Assembly (NCBI RefSeq): GCF_029626265.1
Contig: NZ_JARUBN010000001.1
Location: 7,505,001-7,569,000, forward strand
DNA from: Micromonospora sp. WMMD1102
GTDB lineage: Bacteria; Actinomycetota; Actinomycetes; Mycobacteriales; Micromonosporaceae
Direction: 5' to 3'
Length of the DNA stretch: 64,000 nt
In this document: positions 34,444 through 43,538 of the stretch, one piece after another
Position numbering within the stretch: the first letter of the stretch is position 1
Layout: every line of letters starts with the position of its first letter
Notes under the pieces: generated by a model
Databases searched by the model: none
Seen by the model: the letters and a program-made list of their open reading frames with translations, nothing else
What the model was told of the DNA's origin: nothing
Program-made: the position numbers and the translations under genes

Positions 34444-36650
34444 GCCGGGCCTCGTTCCGGCGCCGCCGGCTCGTGGTGATCCTCTGGCTCGTCCTACTGG
34501 CCGCGCTCGGCGGGGCCGCAGCGGCGTTCATGGGCCCGACCTCGAGCAACTTCACCATCCCCGGCACCGAGTCGCAGCGCGCCATCGACGCGCTCAAGCA
34601 GGAGTTCCCGGAGGCGAGCGGAGCCACCGGCACCATCGTGGTCGCCGCCCCCGAGGGCCAGCAGCTCGGCACGCCGGAACGCCAGGCGGCAGTGGCCGAG
34701 CTGGTACGCGAGGCGAACGGTCTGCCCGGCGTGGTCGGCGCGCTCGACCCGTTCACCACCGGGGCGCTCTCCCAGGACGGCCGGCACGCGCTGGTGCAGG
34801 TCCAGTTCGCCGACCGGGCCGACGATGTCACCGACGCCCAGCGCGAGGCGTACGAGCGCAGCGGCTCGGCAGCGACGGCGGCCGGGCTGCGGGTCGAACA
34901 CGGCGGCGAGGTGATGTCCAGCGTGCCCGAGGTGGGCGGCACCGAGGCGATCGGCGTGGTGGTCGCCCTGGTCGTACTGGTCGTGACGCTGGGTTCGCTG
35001 GTCGCGGCCGGGATGACGATGCTCAACGCGCTGATCGGGGTCGGCGCCGGAATGGCCGGCCTCTACGCGCTCAGCAGCGTCGTCGAGCTGACCAGCACCG
35101 CGCCGGTACTCGCCCTGATGCTCGGCCTCGCGGTCGGGATCGACTACTCGCTCTTCATCACCTCCCGCTACCGGCAGAACCTGCTGGAAGGGCTGGAACC
35201 GGAGGAGGCGGCGGGACGGGCGATCGGCACGGCCGGCTCGGCGGTGCTCTTCGCCGGGGTGACCGTGGTCATCGCACTCGCCGGGCTGGCGGTGGTGAAC
35301 ATCCCGTTCCTGACCATCATGGGTCTGGCTGCCGCCGGGACCGTCGCGGTCGCCGTACTCGTGGCGTTGACGCTGCTTCCCGCGCTGCTCGGCTTCGCCG
35401 GCCGGCGCATCCTGCCGCGCCGGCTGCGGCGCGCCGCGCCCGCTGCGGCGTCGGCCGCTGCCACCGAATCTGGCGCCGCCACCGGAACGGGCGCCGGCGC
35501 CGAGGGGTTCGGGTTCCGCTGGGCCCGGCTGGTCATCCGGCTGCGGGTACCGCTGATCCTGGTCGCCGTGCTCGGCCTCGGCGCGCTGGCACTGCCGGCC
35601 GCCGACATGCGGGTCGCGCTGCCGGACCACGGCACCGCCCCGCACGGTACGCCGCAGCGCGAGGCCGCCGACCTGATCACCGAGGGGTTCGGGCCGGGCT
35701 TCAACAACCGGCTCGCGCTCGTGGTCTCCAGCGACTCGCCGGAGCGGACCGGCACGGTCGCCCAGGAGGTGACCGGCATGCTCCAGGGCACCGAGAACCT
35801 GCTCGCGGTAAGCCCGCCGAACCTGAGCCGGGACCGGCTGACCGCCGTGCTGGCGGTGATCCCGACGACCGGTCCGACCGACCCGGCGACCGAGACCCTG
35901 GTACACCAGGTACGCGAGAAGGTCGCCCCGATCGACGGGCTCGCCGACACCGAGGTGGCGTTGACCGGTCAGACGGCGATCGGGATCGACGTCTCGGAGA
36001 AGCTCGCCGACGCGATGCCGTGGTACCTGCTGCTCGTGGTGGGTCTGTCGGTACTGCTGCTGATGCTGGTGTTCCGGTCCGTGCTGGTCCCGTTGAAGGC
36101 GGCGCTGGGCTTCCTGCTCACCGTCGGCGCCACGTTCGGGCTCACCGTACTCGTCTTCCAGCAGGGCCACCTCAGTGCGCTGGTCGGCCTGGACACCCCG
36201 GGTCCGCTGGTCAGCTTCCTGCCGATCCTGCTGATTGGCATCCTGTTCGGCCTGGCCATGGACTACGAGGTGTTCCTGGTCTCCCGGATGCGGGAGGACT
36301 TCGTGCACGGTGACACCCCGACCCAGGCCACCATCAACGGGATGGGGCACGGTGCCCGGGTGGTCACCGCCGCCGCGCTCATCATGACCTCGGTCTTCGC
36401 CGGCTTCATCCTGCTCGACGACCCGGTGATCAAGTCGATGGGCTTCGCCCTCGCCGTCGGGGTGGCCATCGACGCCTTCGTGGTCCGGATGACAATCGTG
36501 CCGGCGGTGATCTCGCTGCTCGGCCGCAGTGCCTGGTGGTTGCCGGGCTGGCTGTCGAAGGTCCTGCCGAACGTCGACATCGAGGGCGAGCGGCTGCGCC
36601 ACCACCTCGCCACCGAGACCGAGTCCGAGCGGGTTCCGGCCGGGGTCTGA
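34419..36650 (+). CDS. MmpL/RND-family membrane transporter
   Basis: 743 residues with two six-helix bundles, each after a soluble porter domain (residues 40-170 and 400-520). Conserved parts: [23 protein letters not shown] at the start, [17 protein letters not shown] in helix 4 with the Asp-Tyr pair of the proton relay, and [22 protein letters not shown] in helix 10. MmpL-type proteins export lipids or small toxic molecules by proton motive force. A linker rich in Ala and Thr (residues 340-370) precedes the second half. Control by the upstream TetR gene is likely. Confidence 0.92.
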   Translation: MATVLYRLGRASFRRRRLVVILWLVLLAALGGAAAAFMGPTSSNFTIPGTESQRAIDALKQEFPEASGATGTIVVAAPEGQQLGTPERQAAVAELVREANGLPGVVGALDPFTTGALSQDGRHALVQVQFADRADDVTDAQREAYERSGSAATAAGLRVEHGGEVMSSVPEVGGTEAIGVVVALVVLVVTLGSLVAAGMTMLNALIGVGAGMAGLYALSSVVELTSTAPVLALMLGLAVGIDYSLFITSRYRQNLLEGLEPEEAAGRAIGTAGSAVLFAGVTVVIALAGLAVVNIPFLTIMGLAAAGTVAVAVLVALTLLPALLGFAGRRILPRRLRRAAPAAASAAATESGAATGTGAGAEGFGFRWARLVIRLRVPLILVAVLGLGALALPAADMRVALPDHGTAPHGTPQREAADLITEGFGPGFNNRLALVVSSDSPERTGTVAQEVTGMLQGTENLLAVSPPNLSRDRLTAVLAVIPTTGPTDPATETLVHQVREKVAPIDGLADTEVALTGQTAIGIDVSEKLADAMPWYLLLVVGLSVLLLMLVFRSVLVPLKAALGFLLTVGATFGLTVLVFQQGHLSALVGLDTPGPLVSFLPILLIGILFGLAMDYEVFLVSRMREDFVHGDTPTQATINGMGHGARVVTAAALIMTSVFAGFILLDDPVIKSMGFALAVGVAIDAFVVRMTIVPAVISLLGRSAWWLPGWLSKVLPNVDIEGERLRHHLATETESERVPAGV

Positions 36651-36662
36651 ACCCTCGGCCGC

Positions 36663-36709
36663 GCCGTGGGCTGTCACCACCCCGCCGAGGGGTGGTGACA
36701 GCCCACGGC
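36663..36709. terminator. 21-bp perfect bidirectional hairpin
   Basis: Stem 36663-36683 pairs exactly with 36689-36709 around a 5-nt loop (GCCGA), between the convergent MmpL gene and kinase-like gene. This is the longest perfect stem in the window and has no U-tract. Confidence 0.8.
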
Positions 36710-36747
36710 CCGTTCCGGCGCCCGGCCGGCACAGGCCCGGGTCAGGA

Positions 36748-37842
36748 TCAGGGACGGAATGCCAGTACGCGCTCGGCGTGCCGGGCCGCGATGCCGCGCA
36801 TGAAATCGCGGTCGGGGAAGTCGCCGTCGAGCAGCCGCAGCGGACCGGCGACCAGCGACAGGTGCTGGGCGAGCTGGTAGAACCGGAGTCGCCGCTCGTC
36901 GAGGCCGTCGACGGCCAGCGGGGAGTAGTGCTCGCCAAACCGGAGCCGCAGGAAGACGTGCTCCCACTCCACGTCGAAGAACATCAGCCCCTCGATGTCG
37001 ATCAGCACCGGCTCGCTGTCGGCGTCGACCAGTACGTGGTCCGGGCCGAGTTCCCCGTGTACCAACCCGTACGTCGTACGCGGCGCGATCCCGGCGGAGA
37101 GGCCGGACAGCAGTTCGGTCAGCCGTACCCGGTCGCCGGCGATCCGCCCGTCCCGGCGGGCGGCCTCGGCGAGGTCGGCCAGCGCCCGGTCCCGTACCAC
37201 CTCGACCGCCGACGGCTGCGGAGCCGACGCGCCCGACACCGAAGCCGACGCGCCCGACACCGGAGTTGACGCGTCGGCCGTCCGGTCGGTCCCGTCCGTC
37301 GGCCGGGCCAGCGTGGCCACCTTGCCGAGCCGGGTGCCCCGGCAGTCGCGCATCGCCGCCAGCAGCTCGGCCAGCCGGGCCAGGGTGCCGGCCGCCCGCA
37401 CCGGGTCGGCCGCCAACCGCTGCTCCAGGTTCGGCCCCGGCACGTCCTCCACCAACGCCACGTCGGCCGGGTAACGGCTCCGGCTCCGGTCGAGCAGCAG
37501 GACCTCCGGGGTACGGACTCCGGCCGCCGCGAGTATGGCGTCGGCCGCCTCGAACAGCTCGCTGCCGGACGCGTCCCCGAACACGTCCCGGGCCGGGTCG
37601 TCGGCACGGCCGGCGGTATCGGACGGATCGTCACCGGCCGGCCGGCGCCGCTCGGGCCAGTAGTTCTCGTCGGGGCTCCAGACGTACGCGACCACCGTCG
37701 AGCGGTCGTCGAGGCCGAGCCGGTAGACGCCCTTCTTCGTGCCGCCGCGCAGCCGGGTCAGCCCCTCGATCCGCCGGTCGGTGCCGAGACCGTCCCGGAC
37801 CAAAGCCGCCAGCCACGCCCGGTCGGCGAACCGCCGATCCAT
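36748..37842 (-). CDS. Aminoglycoside-phosphotransferase-fold kinase, divergent
   Basis: 364 residues from ATG 37842, with GGGGAGAG just upstream. The N-lobe has RGGTKKGVYRLGLDDRSTVVAYVW and the C-lobe has VHGELGPDHVLVDADSEPVLIDIEGLMFFDVEWEHVFLRLRFG. In active enzymes the catalytic loop reads HGDxxxxN; here Asp is replaced by Glu and Asn by His, while the metal-binding DxE remains. It may be weakly active or act on an unusual substrate; the substrate is not known. A repeated STPVSGASASVSGASAP insert lies in the middle. It is divergent from the ECF sigma gene. Confidence 0.8.
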   Translation of the reverse strand: MDRRFADRAWLAALVRDGLGTDRRIEGLTRLRGGTKKGVYRLGLDDRSTVVAYVWSPDENYWPERRRPAGDDPSDTAGRADDPARDVFGDASGSELFEAADAILAAAGVRTPEVLLLDRSRSRYPADVALVEDVPGPNLEQRLAADPVRAAGTLARLAELLAAMRDCRGTRLGKVATLARPTDGTDRTADASTPVSGASASVSGASAPQPSAVEVVRDRALADLAEAARRDGRIAGDRVRLTELLSGLSAGIAPRTTYGLVHGELGPDHVLVDADSEPVLIDIEGLMFFDVEWEHVFLRLRFGEHYSPLAVDGLDERRLRFYQLAQHLSLVAGPLRLLDGDFPDRDFMRGIAARHAERVLAFRP

Positions 37843-38031
37843 CTCTCCCCCGTCCGTCGCCCCGTCCTGGCCGGTCGCCTCGCCCGCCGCCCAACCCTGT
37901 GCCTGGCCGCGGCTCGGCGCACGTCCGGCGACTGTACCGACGGCCGATGGTGATGCCGCTCGCCGACAAGTCTTCGGCAAGGAGGCAAACTTCTCCCGGT
38001 CAGCGGCGTCTAGGACAGCGGGAGGTGTGCC

Positions 38032-38556
38032 GTGGGTCGGGCGTCCGAGCGGGAATTCACCGCGTTCGTGCACGAGCGGGGCGATGTGCTGCTCCGCGTC
38101 GCCCAGGCACTCGCCGGTGACCGCTACGCCGCCGAGGACCTGTTGCAGAACGCGCTGGCGAAGGCGTACGCCCGGTGGCCCCGGATCCGGGGTGACGCGG
38201 AGCCGTACGTCCGGCAGATCCTCTACCACGACCAGGTCTCGGCCTGGCGGCGGCGCGGCCGGCGGGCCGAGGTGCCGCACGCCGAGGTGCCGGAACCCCC
38301 GGCCGCCGACACCCAGCACGACCACGAGACGGCGGTCCGGATGATGCTCCGGGACGCGCTGATGATGTTGCCGCCAAGGCAGCGGGCGGTACTGGTGCTG
38401 CGCTATCTGGAGGACCAGACGGTCGAGCAGACCGCCGCCGCACTCGGCTGCCGCCCTGGCACCGTGGCCAGCCAGGCGTCCCGGGCACTGGGCAAACTCC
38501 GTGAACTCGTGCCGGAGTTCGCGGATCTGACCGAGCGGGCGGAGGCCCTGCGATGA
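38032..38556 (+). CDS. SigE-type ECF sigma factor
   Basis: 174 residues from GTG 38032. Region 2: FTAFVHERGDVLLRVAQALAGDRYAAEDLLQNALAKAYARWPRI. Region 4: LPPRQRAVLVLRYLEDQTVEQTAAALGCRPGTVASQASRALGKLRE. The sequence fits the actinobacterial 'SigE family' of ECF factors (about 170 residues). It overlaps the next gene by ATGA, which encodes a membrane-anchored propeller protein, a typical partner arrangement. No autoregulatory promoter could be assigned. Confidence 0.9.
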   Translation: MGRASEREFTAFVHERGDVLLRVAQALAGDRYAAEDLLQNALAKAYARWPRIRGDAEPYVRQILYHDQVSAWRRRGRRAEVPHAEVPEPPAADTQHDHETAVRMMLRDALMMLPPRQRAVLVLRYLEDQTVEQTAAALGCRPGTVASQASRALGKLRELVPEFADLTERAEALR

Positions 38557-39794
38557 GTGAGCGCGCGAATCGGCTGCTGCGGGAGGCCGTACACGAGTTG
38601 GCCGGTAGTCCCCACCAGCCGCCGGACTTCGCGTCCGCCGCCATCGCACAGGGGCGGCGGATCCGCCGGCGCCGGCAGACGATGGCGGCGGCAGCGGCGG
38701 TGGTGGCGATCGGCGCGATCGTGGCGCCGTACGTCTGGCTCCGGCCCGATCCGCGGCCACCGCTGGCGGTCGGCGGGCCACCGGCGGCGACCGCTCCGGT
38801 CGCGACCGCCACCGGCTCGCCGACACCCCGGCCGACCCCCGGCCAGGACTGGTCGCACAACCCCGTCGAGTTGCCCGGCGGCGCACTGCTGCTGACCGCC
38901 GGCTCGACCGGGGCGGCCGGCCCGACCTGGGTGTACGACCCGGCCAACCGTCGCTACGTCAGCCTGCCGGCGACCTACACGGCGGTTCGGGCCAGCCCGC
39001 ACCGGACGGTCGCGGCGGTGCGCCGGACGGACCGTCCGACGGACGTGGGGCTCTACGACCTGGCGACCGGCAAGCCGCGCTGGTTCAGGGCCGGCGGAAC
39101 TGTCCTGGCGTTCGACTGGTCGCCGGACGGGGGACGGCTGCTGATCACCCTCCAGGACCGCAAGACCGGGATGTACTCGATCGGGCTGCTGACTCCCGAC
39201 AACGGCTCGTTCCAGCGCTACCCGGTCAAGACGCGTGACCTGGGCGGCTGCGTCCAGGCATGCCAGTTCACCTGGCTGCCGAGCGGCAAGGAGGTGGCGC
39301 TGCCGCTGGCCGGCCCGGTGTTCGACCTTTCCGGGGAAAACCCGCCGGCCGCAAAATCCGGCCTGCAACTCTTCGCGGTCGACGACGGCGTGCCGACCCG
39401 GTTCCTGCCGGTCCGGGGCGACATCCTCAGTTCGGCCGCGTGGTCTCCGGACGGCTCGATGGTGGTGGTCTCCGTACTGTCGCCGGGCTCGGGTGGCGCG
39501 GTGTCGGGGGCCGAGAGTGGCGCGATACCGCGGGCGTCGGATGCCGCGGGCCGCAGGGGCGAGGCGCAGACGGCGGCACAGCTCGTCTCGACGGACACCG
39601 GAAAGGTGCTCCGGCAACTGCCGAGCGCCGACGTCGCCTGGGTCGGGCCCGCCCGACTGCTCTATCTGGACGGTACGGGTCAGCCTGGCAGGCTGGTCGC
39701 ACTGCTCGTCGACCCGGCCGGGGCCGAGCACGAGCGGGTCGAGCTTCCCGCCGAGCTGATGCGGAGCGACGAGTTCACGGTCGCGGTCAGGTGA
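38553..39794 (+). CDS. Membrane-anchored beta-propeller protein, putative anti-sigma partner
   Basis: 413 residues. A cytoplasmic N-terminus of about 45 residues rich in Arg is followed by one membrane helix (MAAAAAVVAIGAIVAPYVWL) and an extracytoplasmic TolB-like propeller with repeated FDWSPDGGRLL and AWSPDGSMVVV blades. It is translationally coupled to the sigma factor gene and so is likely to restrain or sense for it. The classic zinc HxxxCxxC anti-sigma motif is absent, so direct anti-sigma action is inference. Confidence 0.78.
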   Translation: MSERANRLLREAVHELAGSPHQPPDFASAAIAQGRRIRRRRQTMAAAAAVVAIGAIVAPYVWLRPDPRPPLAVGGPPAATAPVATATGSPTPRPTPGQDWSHNPVELPGGALLLTAGSTGAAGPTWVYDPANRRYVSLPATYTAVRASPHRTVAAVRRTDRPTDVGLYDLATGKPRWFRAGGTVLAFDWSPDGGRLLITLQDRKTGMYSIGLLTPDNGSFQRYPVKTRDLGGCVQACQFTWLPSGKEVALPLAGPVFDLSGENPPAAKSGLQLFAVDDGVPTRFLPVRGDILSSAAWSPDGSMVVVSVLSPGSGGAVSGAESGAIPRASDAAGRRGEAQTAAQLVSTDTGKVLRQLPSADVAWVGPARLLYLDGTGQPGRLVALLVDPAGAEHERVELPAELMRSDEFTVAVR

Positions 39795-40068
39795 TTCTCG
39801 GGTAACGATCCGGTACGCAGGGCCCGGATACCGGATGGATCCGCACCCACGGCCGACGCCGAACGGCTAATGTCGCACGGACGTCCGGCCGGGGTGGGTA
39901 CGGTGACCAGGCCCCGATCCGCTGCCCACCGGCCGGCGTCCGAACCGGAACCGGACCACACCACAGTGGACGTCCGGCTTCCTGCGGCCGCCGCCCGGCA
40001 TCGGCCCAGAGCCAGGTGGTCGCGTTCAGCGGACGTCCAGGTTGCCCGGGGCGGTTACCTTGCAAGTC

Positions 40069-40581
40069 GTGGCAGCGGGGACTCTGATCTTCCTCATCAT
40101 CGGCGGCGCCGGAGTCGCGGTGCTGGTGCTCGCCCTGCTCGGCACGGAGTTGGCGCACATCGGCAACCCGGACGTCGACGGCCCGATCAGCCTGGAGGCG
40201 ATCGCCGCGTTCGCCGGCGTACTCGGATTCGGCGGGGCCATCGCCAACGAGCTGCTCGGTGGCCGTACCGTCAGCCAGGTCGTCGCCGCTGCCGGGCTGG
40301 GCGCGCTGGCGGCGGTCCCGGCCGGCTGGCTCGCGGCCCGGCTCTCCCGGGCAGCCCGGAACATGCGCACCGACGCCACGCCGACCCGCAACGACCTGGT
40401 CGGAGCACTCGGCGTGGTGGTCACCCCGATCCCCGGCACCGGCTACGGCGAGGTGCGGGTCCGGGTCGCCGGCCAGCCGGTGAAGCTCAACGCCAGGGCC
40501 GAGCGGCCGATCGCGCTCGGCGCACAGATCTTCGTCGTCGAGGCACTGACCGAGACCAGCGTCCTCGTCGAAACCTTCTGA
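40069..40581 (+). CDS. NfeD-like membrane protein
   Basis: About 170 residues from GTG 40069 (TTG 40060 also in frame). Three hydrophobic segments (LIFLIIGGAGVAVLVLALLG, AIAAFAGVLGFGGAIANELL, VVAAAGLGALAAVPAGWLAARL) precede an OB-fold-like end (DLVGALGVVVTPIPGTGYGEVRVRVAGQPVKLNARAERPIALGAQIFVVEAL), the hallmark of NfeD1b proteins. These act with flotillin-type proteins in membrane microdomains, and a flotillin gene follows. No Shine-Dalgarno site is seen, so translation may be leaderless. Confidence 0.85.
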   Translation: MAAGTLIFLIIGGAGVAVLVLALLGTELAHIGNPDVDGPISLEAIAAFAGVLGFGGAIANELLGGRTVSQVVAAAGLGALAAVPAGWLAARLSRAARNMRTDATPTRNDLVGALGVVVTPIPGTGYGEVRVRVAGQPVKLNARAERPIALGAQIFVVEALTETSVLVETF

Positions 40582-40612
40582 CCCACCAACCCACTCCCAC
40601 GCACGACCGAAC

Positions 40613-40634
40613 CCACCCACGCGCGCGTGGGTGG
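40613..40634. repeat. 22-bp perfect palindrome between nfeD-like and flotillin genes
   Basis: CCACCCACGCG and its exact complement meet without a spacer. It lies 43 bp before the flotillin ATG. In RNA it could fold with a small loop; as DNA it could be a repressor site. Confidence 0.7.
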
Positions 40635-40676
40635 CCGACCGCACACGCCAACCCCCTCACCGAACGGACGCCTGTC

Positions 40677-42206
40677 ATGCTGATCCTCGTCGCCATCGGC
40701 GGAGCAGTACTCCTGGCCTTCATCCTCGTCCTCTTCGTGCTTTCCCGGATCAAGGTCGCCGGGCCGAACGAGGCGTTCATCGTCACCGGCCGCAAGGGCC
40801 GTACGACACAGAGCGCCGACGGTAGCCGGTCCACCGACATGTCCGGCCAGAAGGTCGTACTCGGCGCCTCGGTCTTCGTCCTGCCGGTGGTGCAGAAGCT
40901 CCAGTCGCTCGACCTGTCCAGCCGGCGGATCGACGTCAGCATCAAGGGCGCGGTGAGCAAGCAGGGCATCCGGGCCGAGTTGCACGGGGTGGCGATCGTC
41001 AAGGTCGGCGGCACCGAGGACGCGATCCGGGCGGCGGCGCAGCGGTTCCTGCACCAGCAGGACGAGATCGAGAGCTTCACCCGGGAGGTACTGGCCGGTG
41101 CGCTCCGCTCGATCGTCGGCCGCCTCACCGTCGAGGAGGTCATCCGGGACCGGGCGGCCTTCGCCAGCGCGGTCGCCGAGGAGGCCGAGCACTCGATGAC
41201 CAACCAGGGTCTGGTGCTGGACACCTTCCAGCTCCAGGACATCCTGGCCGAGGGCTCCTACCTGCAGGACCTGGGCCGGCCGGAGGCCGCCCGGGTGCTC
41301 AAGGACGCCGCCATCGCCGAGGCGCGGGCCCGGCAGGTCGCCGAGACGGAGCGGCTGCTCGCCGAGGAGAAGATCGCCGAGGCGAACCGGAACCTGGCGC
41401 TGAAGCAGGCCGGCATCCAGGCCGAGATCGACGCCGCCAAGGCGAAGTCCGCCGCCGCCGGGCCGCTGGCCCAGGCCGAGCGGGACCAGGCGATCCTGAC
41501 CGAGCAGCAGAAGGTCGCCGAGCGCAATGCCGAGCTGAAGCAGCGGCAGCTCGACACCGAGGTCCGCAAGCCGGCCGACGCGGCCCGGTACAAGGTGGAG
41601 CAGGAGGCCGAGGCGTCCCGCAACGCGGCGGTGCTGGCCGCCGACGCCGAGCGGCAGGCCACCATTGCCGCCGCCCAGGCTGCCGCCGAGCAGGCCCGGT
41701 TGACCGGTGAGGGCGAGCGGGCCCGCCGGGCGGCGCTGGCCGAGGCGAACGCGATCGAGGGTGCCAAGGAGGGTGAGGCCGAGCAGCGCCGTCGTACCGC
41801 GATCGCCGAGGCGGTCGAGCGGGAGGGCCAGGCGGACGCGGCGGCGATCCTCGCCCGGGGCAAGGCCGAGGCCGAGGCGATGTCCCGCAAGGCCGAGGCT
41901 TTCTCGGCGTACGGTGAGGCGGCCGTGCTCGACCTGCTGGTCAAGGTGCTCCCGCAGGTGGTCGAGGCGGCGAGTGCGCCGGTCGGCGCGATCGACAAGA
42001 TCACTGTCATCTCCACTGACGGCGCCTCCTCGCTCACCAAGTCGGTGGCGGCGAACGTGGCCCAGGGGCTCCAGCTCGGCAGCGACCTGACCGGGGTCGA
42101 CCTGACCGGGCTGCTCGCCCGGCTCGGCACGGCCCGCAGCGGTGGTGACCAGGTCGTCGACGGCACGCTTACCAACGGCGGCAAGGCGGTCGAGCCGAAG
42201 AGCTGA
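40677..42206 (+). CDS. Flotillin-like SPFH-domain protein
   Basis: 509 residues from ATG 40677. One N-terminal membrane helix (LVAIGGAVLLAFILVLFVLSRI), then the SPFH domain (PNEAFIVTGRKGR, SSRRIDVSIKGAVSKQGIRAELHGVAIVKVG, RSIVGRLTVEEVIRDRAAFASAV, NQGLVLDTFQLQDI). A long Ala/Glu coiled coil with EAEAxxxKAE repeats follows (residues 210-430). Flotillins scaffold membrane microdomains and affect fluidity and secretion; with the NfeD-like neighbour this is the classic floT/yuaF pair. The C-terminal end has Gly/Ser repeats. Confidence 0.92.
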   Translation: MLILVAIGGAVLLAFILVLFVLSRIKVAGPNEAFIVTGRKGRTTQSADGSRSTDMSGQKVVLGASVFVLPVVQKLQSLDLSSRRIDVSIKGAVSKQGIRAELHGVAIVKVGGTEDAIRAAAQRFLHQQDEIESFTREVLAGALRSIVGRLTVEEVIRDRAAFASAVAEEAEHSMTNQGLVLDTFQLQDILAEGSYLQDLGRPEAARVLKDAAIAEARARQVAETERLLAEEKIAEANRNLALKQAGIQAEIDAAKAKSAAAGPLAQAERDQAILTEQQKVAERNAELKQRQLDTEVRKPADAARYKVEQEAEASRNAAVLAADAERQATIAAAQAAAEQARLTGEGERARRAALAEANAIEGAKEGEAEQRRRTAIAEAVEREGQADAAAILARGKAEAEAMSRKAEAFSAYGEAAVLDLLVKVLPQVVEAASAPVGAIDKITVISTDGASSLTKSVAANVAQGLQLGSDLTGVDLTGLLARLGTARSGGDQVVDGTLTNGGKAVEPKS

Positions 42207-42224
42207 CGGCGGTACCTTCCACCT

Positions 42225-42264
42225 GCGGCCCGGCCCCGGAGTTGCCGCTCCGGCGCCGGGCCGC
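42225..42264. terminator. Hairpin between flotillin and a convergent gene
   Basis: A 17-bp stem with one mismatch (42225-42241 with 42248-42264), 6-nt loop, serving both convergent genes. No U-tract. Confidence 0.7.
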
Positions 42265-42327
42265 CTGGCGTCCCGGCAGCCATGCCCGCCGGGGCGGGAA
42301 CGCGGCCGTCGACCCGGCTCGGACTCC

Positions 42328-42960
42328 CTACCGGGTCCGCTCGTACGAGGTGGTGGAGACCAGGGACCGCTGGTCGAGCGAGTCGCCCGCGCAGACGTAG
42401 TCCGACGGGGCGGTCGAGGCGGTGTAGGGCCGCCACGGTCCGGGCGTACCGGCACCGACCCGGAGCCGCACCTCGGCGGCGGAACGCACGTCCCGCAGTT
42501 CGATCCGGTCGCCGACCAGCGCGTAGCGGTAGTCGACCCGCCCCCGCAGTTCGAGCACCACCTCCCGACCGCCGTAACTGCTGGCGAAGGCGGTGCCGGT
42601 GCCGTAGTCGGCGATCCCGACGCCGTCGGCGCTGAGCGAGAGGGTCGAGCCGGTGCCGCCGGTGAAGCTCAGCCGTCCCACCCCGGGCACGTCGACGTCC
42701 TCCCGGTGCGAGACGACTCGCCAGCGGCCGGACAGACAGTCGGCGGGGACCGGTCCGTCGCCGCCCGGCCTGCTCGCCGCCGGGGAGGTGCCGTCGGTAC
42801 CGGTCGAGCCGGTCGAGCCGGCGCCGGTCGGGTCCGACGCGCCGGCCTGCCGGAGTACGAGTACGAGCACCGTCGCGACGACGAGGGCCAGCAACGTCGA
42901 CGCCAGCGCCACCATCGGCACCAGGAAGGAGCGGTCGCCCGGCCGACCCGAGACGGCCAC
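42328..42960 (-). CDS. Membrane-anchored extracytoplasmic protein, unknown function
   Basis: About 210 residues from GTG 42960 (GGGGAGG about 5 nt upstream; earlier starts possible). One membrane helix (residues 13-38, VPMVALASTLLALVVATVLVLVL), then a Gly/Ser/Thr linker and a soluble domain with two Cys (PADCLSGRW and SDYVCAGDSL), which may pair. Phrases such as GRLSFTGGTGSTLSLSADGVGIADYG and VVLELRGRVDYRYALVGDRI read as alternating beta strands, similar to lipocalin-like or calycin folds, but no family is recognised. It is divergent from the rrf2 gene and may share its control region. Confidence 0.7.
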   Translation of the reverse strand: MAVSGRPGDRSFLVPMVALASTLLALVVATVLVLVLRQAGASDPTGAGSTGSTGTDGTSPAASRPGGDGPVPADCLSGRWRVVSHREDVDVPGVGRLSFTGGTGSTLSLSADGVGIADYGTGTAFASSYGGREVVLELRGRVDYRYALVGDRIELRDVRSAAEVRLRVGAGTPGPWRPYTASTAPSDYVCAGDSLDQRSLVSTTSYERTR

Positions 42961-43047
42961 GGTCACCTCCCCGCCGGTCGTACACCGGATAGCACGGTAT
43001 CGAACGTTGTCGGGCCGGCGAACCGTCCGTTCCGGCATTGACATCCC

Positions 43048-43080
43048 GATTGGCTGTAACAGAAGCTGTTACAGCCAATC
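43048..43080. promoter_or_regulatory. 33-bp perfect operator upstream of rrf2
   Basis: GATTGGCTGTAACAG (43048-43062) and its exact complement (43066-43080) flank AAG. A TTGACA -35 box lies at 43038-43043, 4 bp before it. The repeat ends 20 bp before the rrf2-type start and sits between two divergent genes. Autoregulation by the Rrf2 protein is likely. Confidence 0.8.
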
Positions 43081-43100
43081 CGAGGAGGCGATGCGGCACG

Positions 43101-43538
43101 ATGGCGGCGAACAGTCGGCTCACGATCGCGGTCCACGCGCTGACCTGGCTGGCGCTCTCCGAGCGGCGTGGCCGAGCGGTGCTCACCTCCGACCAGGTCG
43201 CGGCGAGCGTGCGGACCAACCCGGTGGTCATCCGGCGCAGTCTCGGCCACCTCCGACAGGCGGGTCTGGTCACCGTCCGGCACGGGGCCGGCGCGGGCTG
43301 GCGGCTGGCCCGCCCGCCGGACGAGATCACCCTGCTCGACGTCTACGCCGCTGTCGAGCGGGAGCCACTCTTCGCCCTGCATCCCAGCGAGCCGAACCAG
43401 GAGTGCCCGGTCGGCCGGGGCATCCGACCGGCCCTCGGACGGTTCTACGGCGACGTCGACCGGGCGCTGCGCCGGGAACTCGCGGGCACGTCGATCGCCG
43501 AGGTACTGGACGAGACGCTGGGAGCGGAACAGGAATGA
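43101..43538 (+). CDS. Rrf2-family regulator without iron-sulfur cysteines
   Basis: 145 residues from ATG 43101, with GAGGAGG about 12 nt upstream. The winged helix reads LTIAVHALTWLALSE, TSDQVAASVRTNPVVIRRSLGHLRQAGLVTVRHGAGAGWRLARPPDEITLLDVYAAVE. Iron-sulfur Rrf2 proteins (IscR, NsrR, RsrR) need three Cys; only one Cys (QECPVG) is present here, so this is a cluster-free type sensing some other signal. It overlaps the NIPSNAP gene by ATGA. Confidence 0.9.
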   Translation: MAANSRLTIAVHALTWLALSERRGRAVLTSDQVAASVRTNPVVIRRSLGHLRQAGLVTVRHGAGAGWRLARPPDEITLLDVYAAVEREPLFALHPSEPNQECPVGRGIRPALGRFYGDVDRALRRELAGTSIAEVLDETLGAEQE

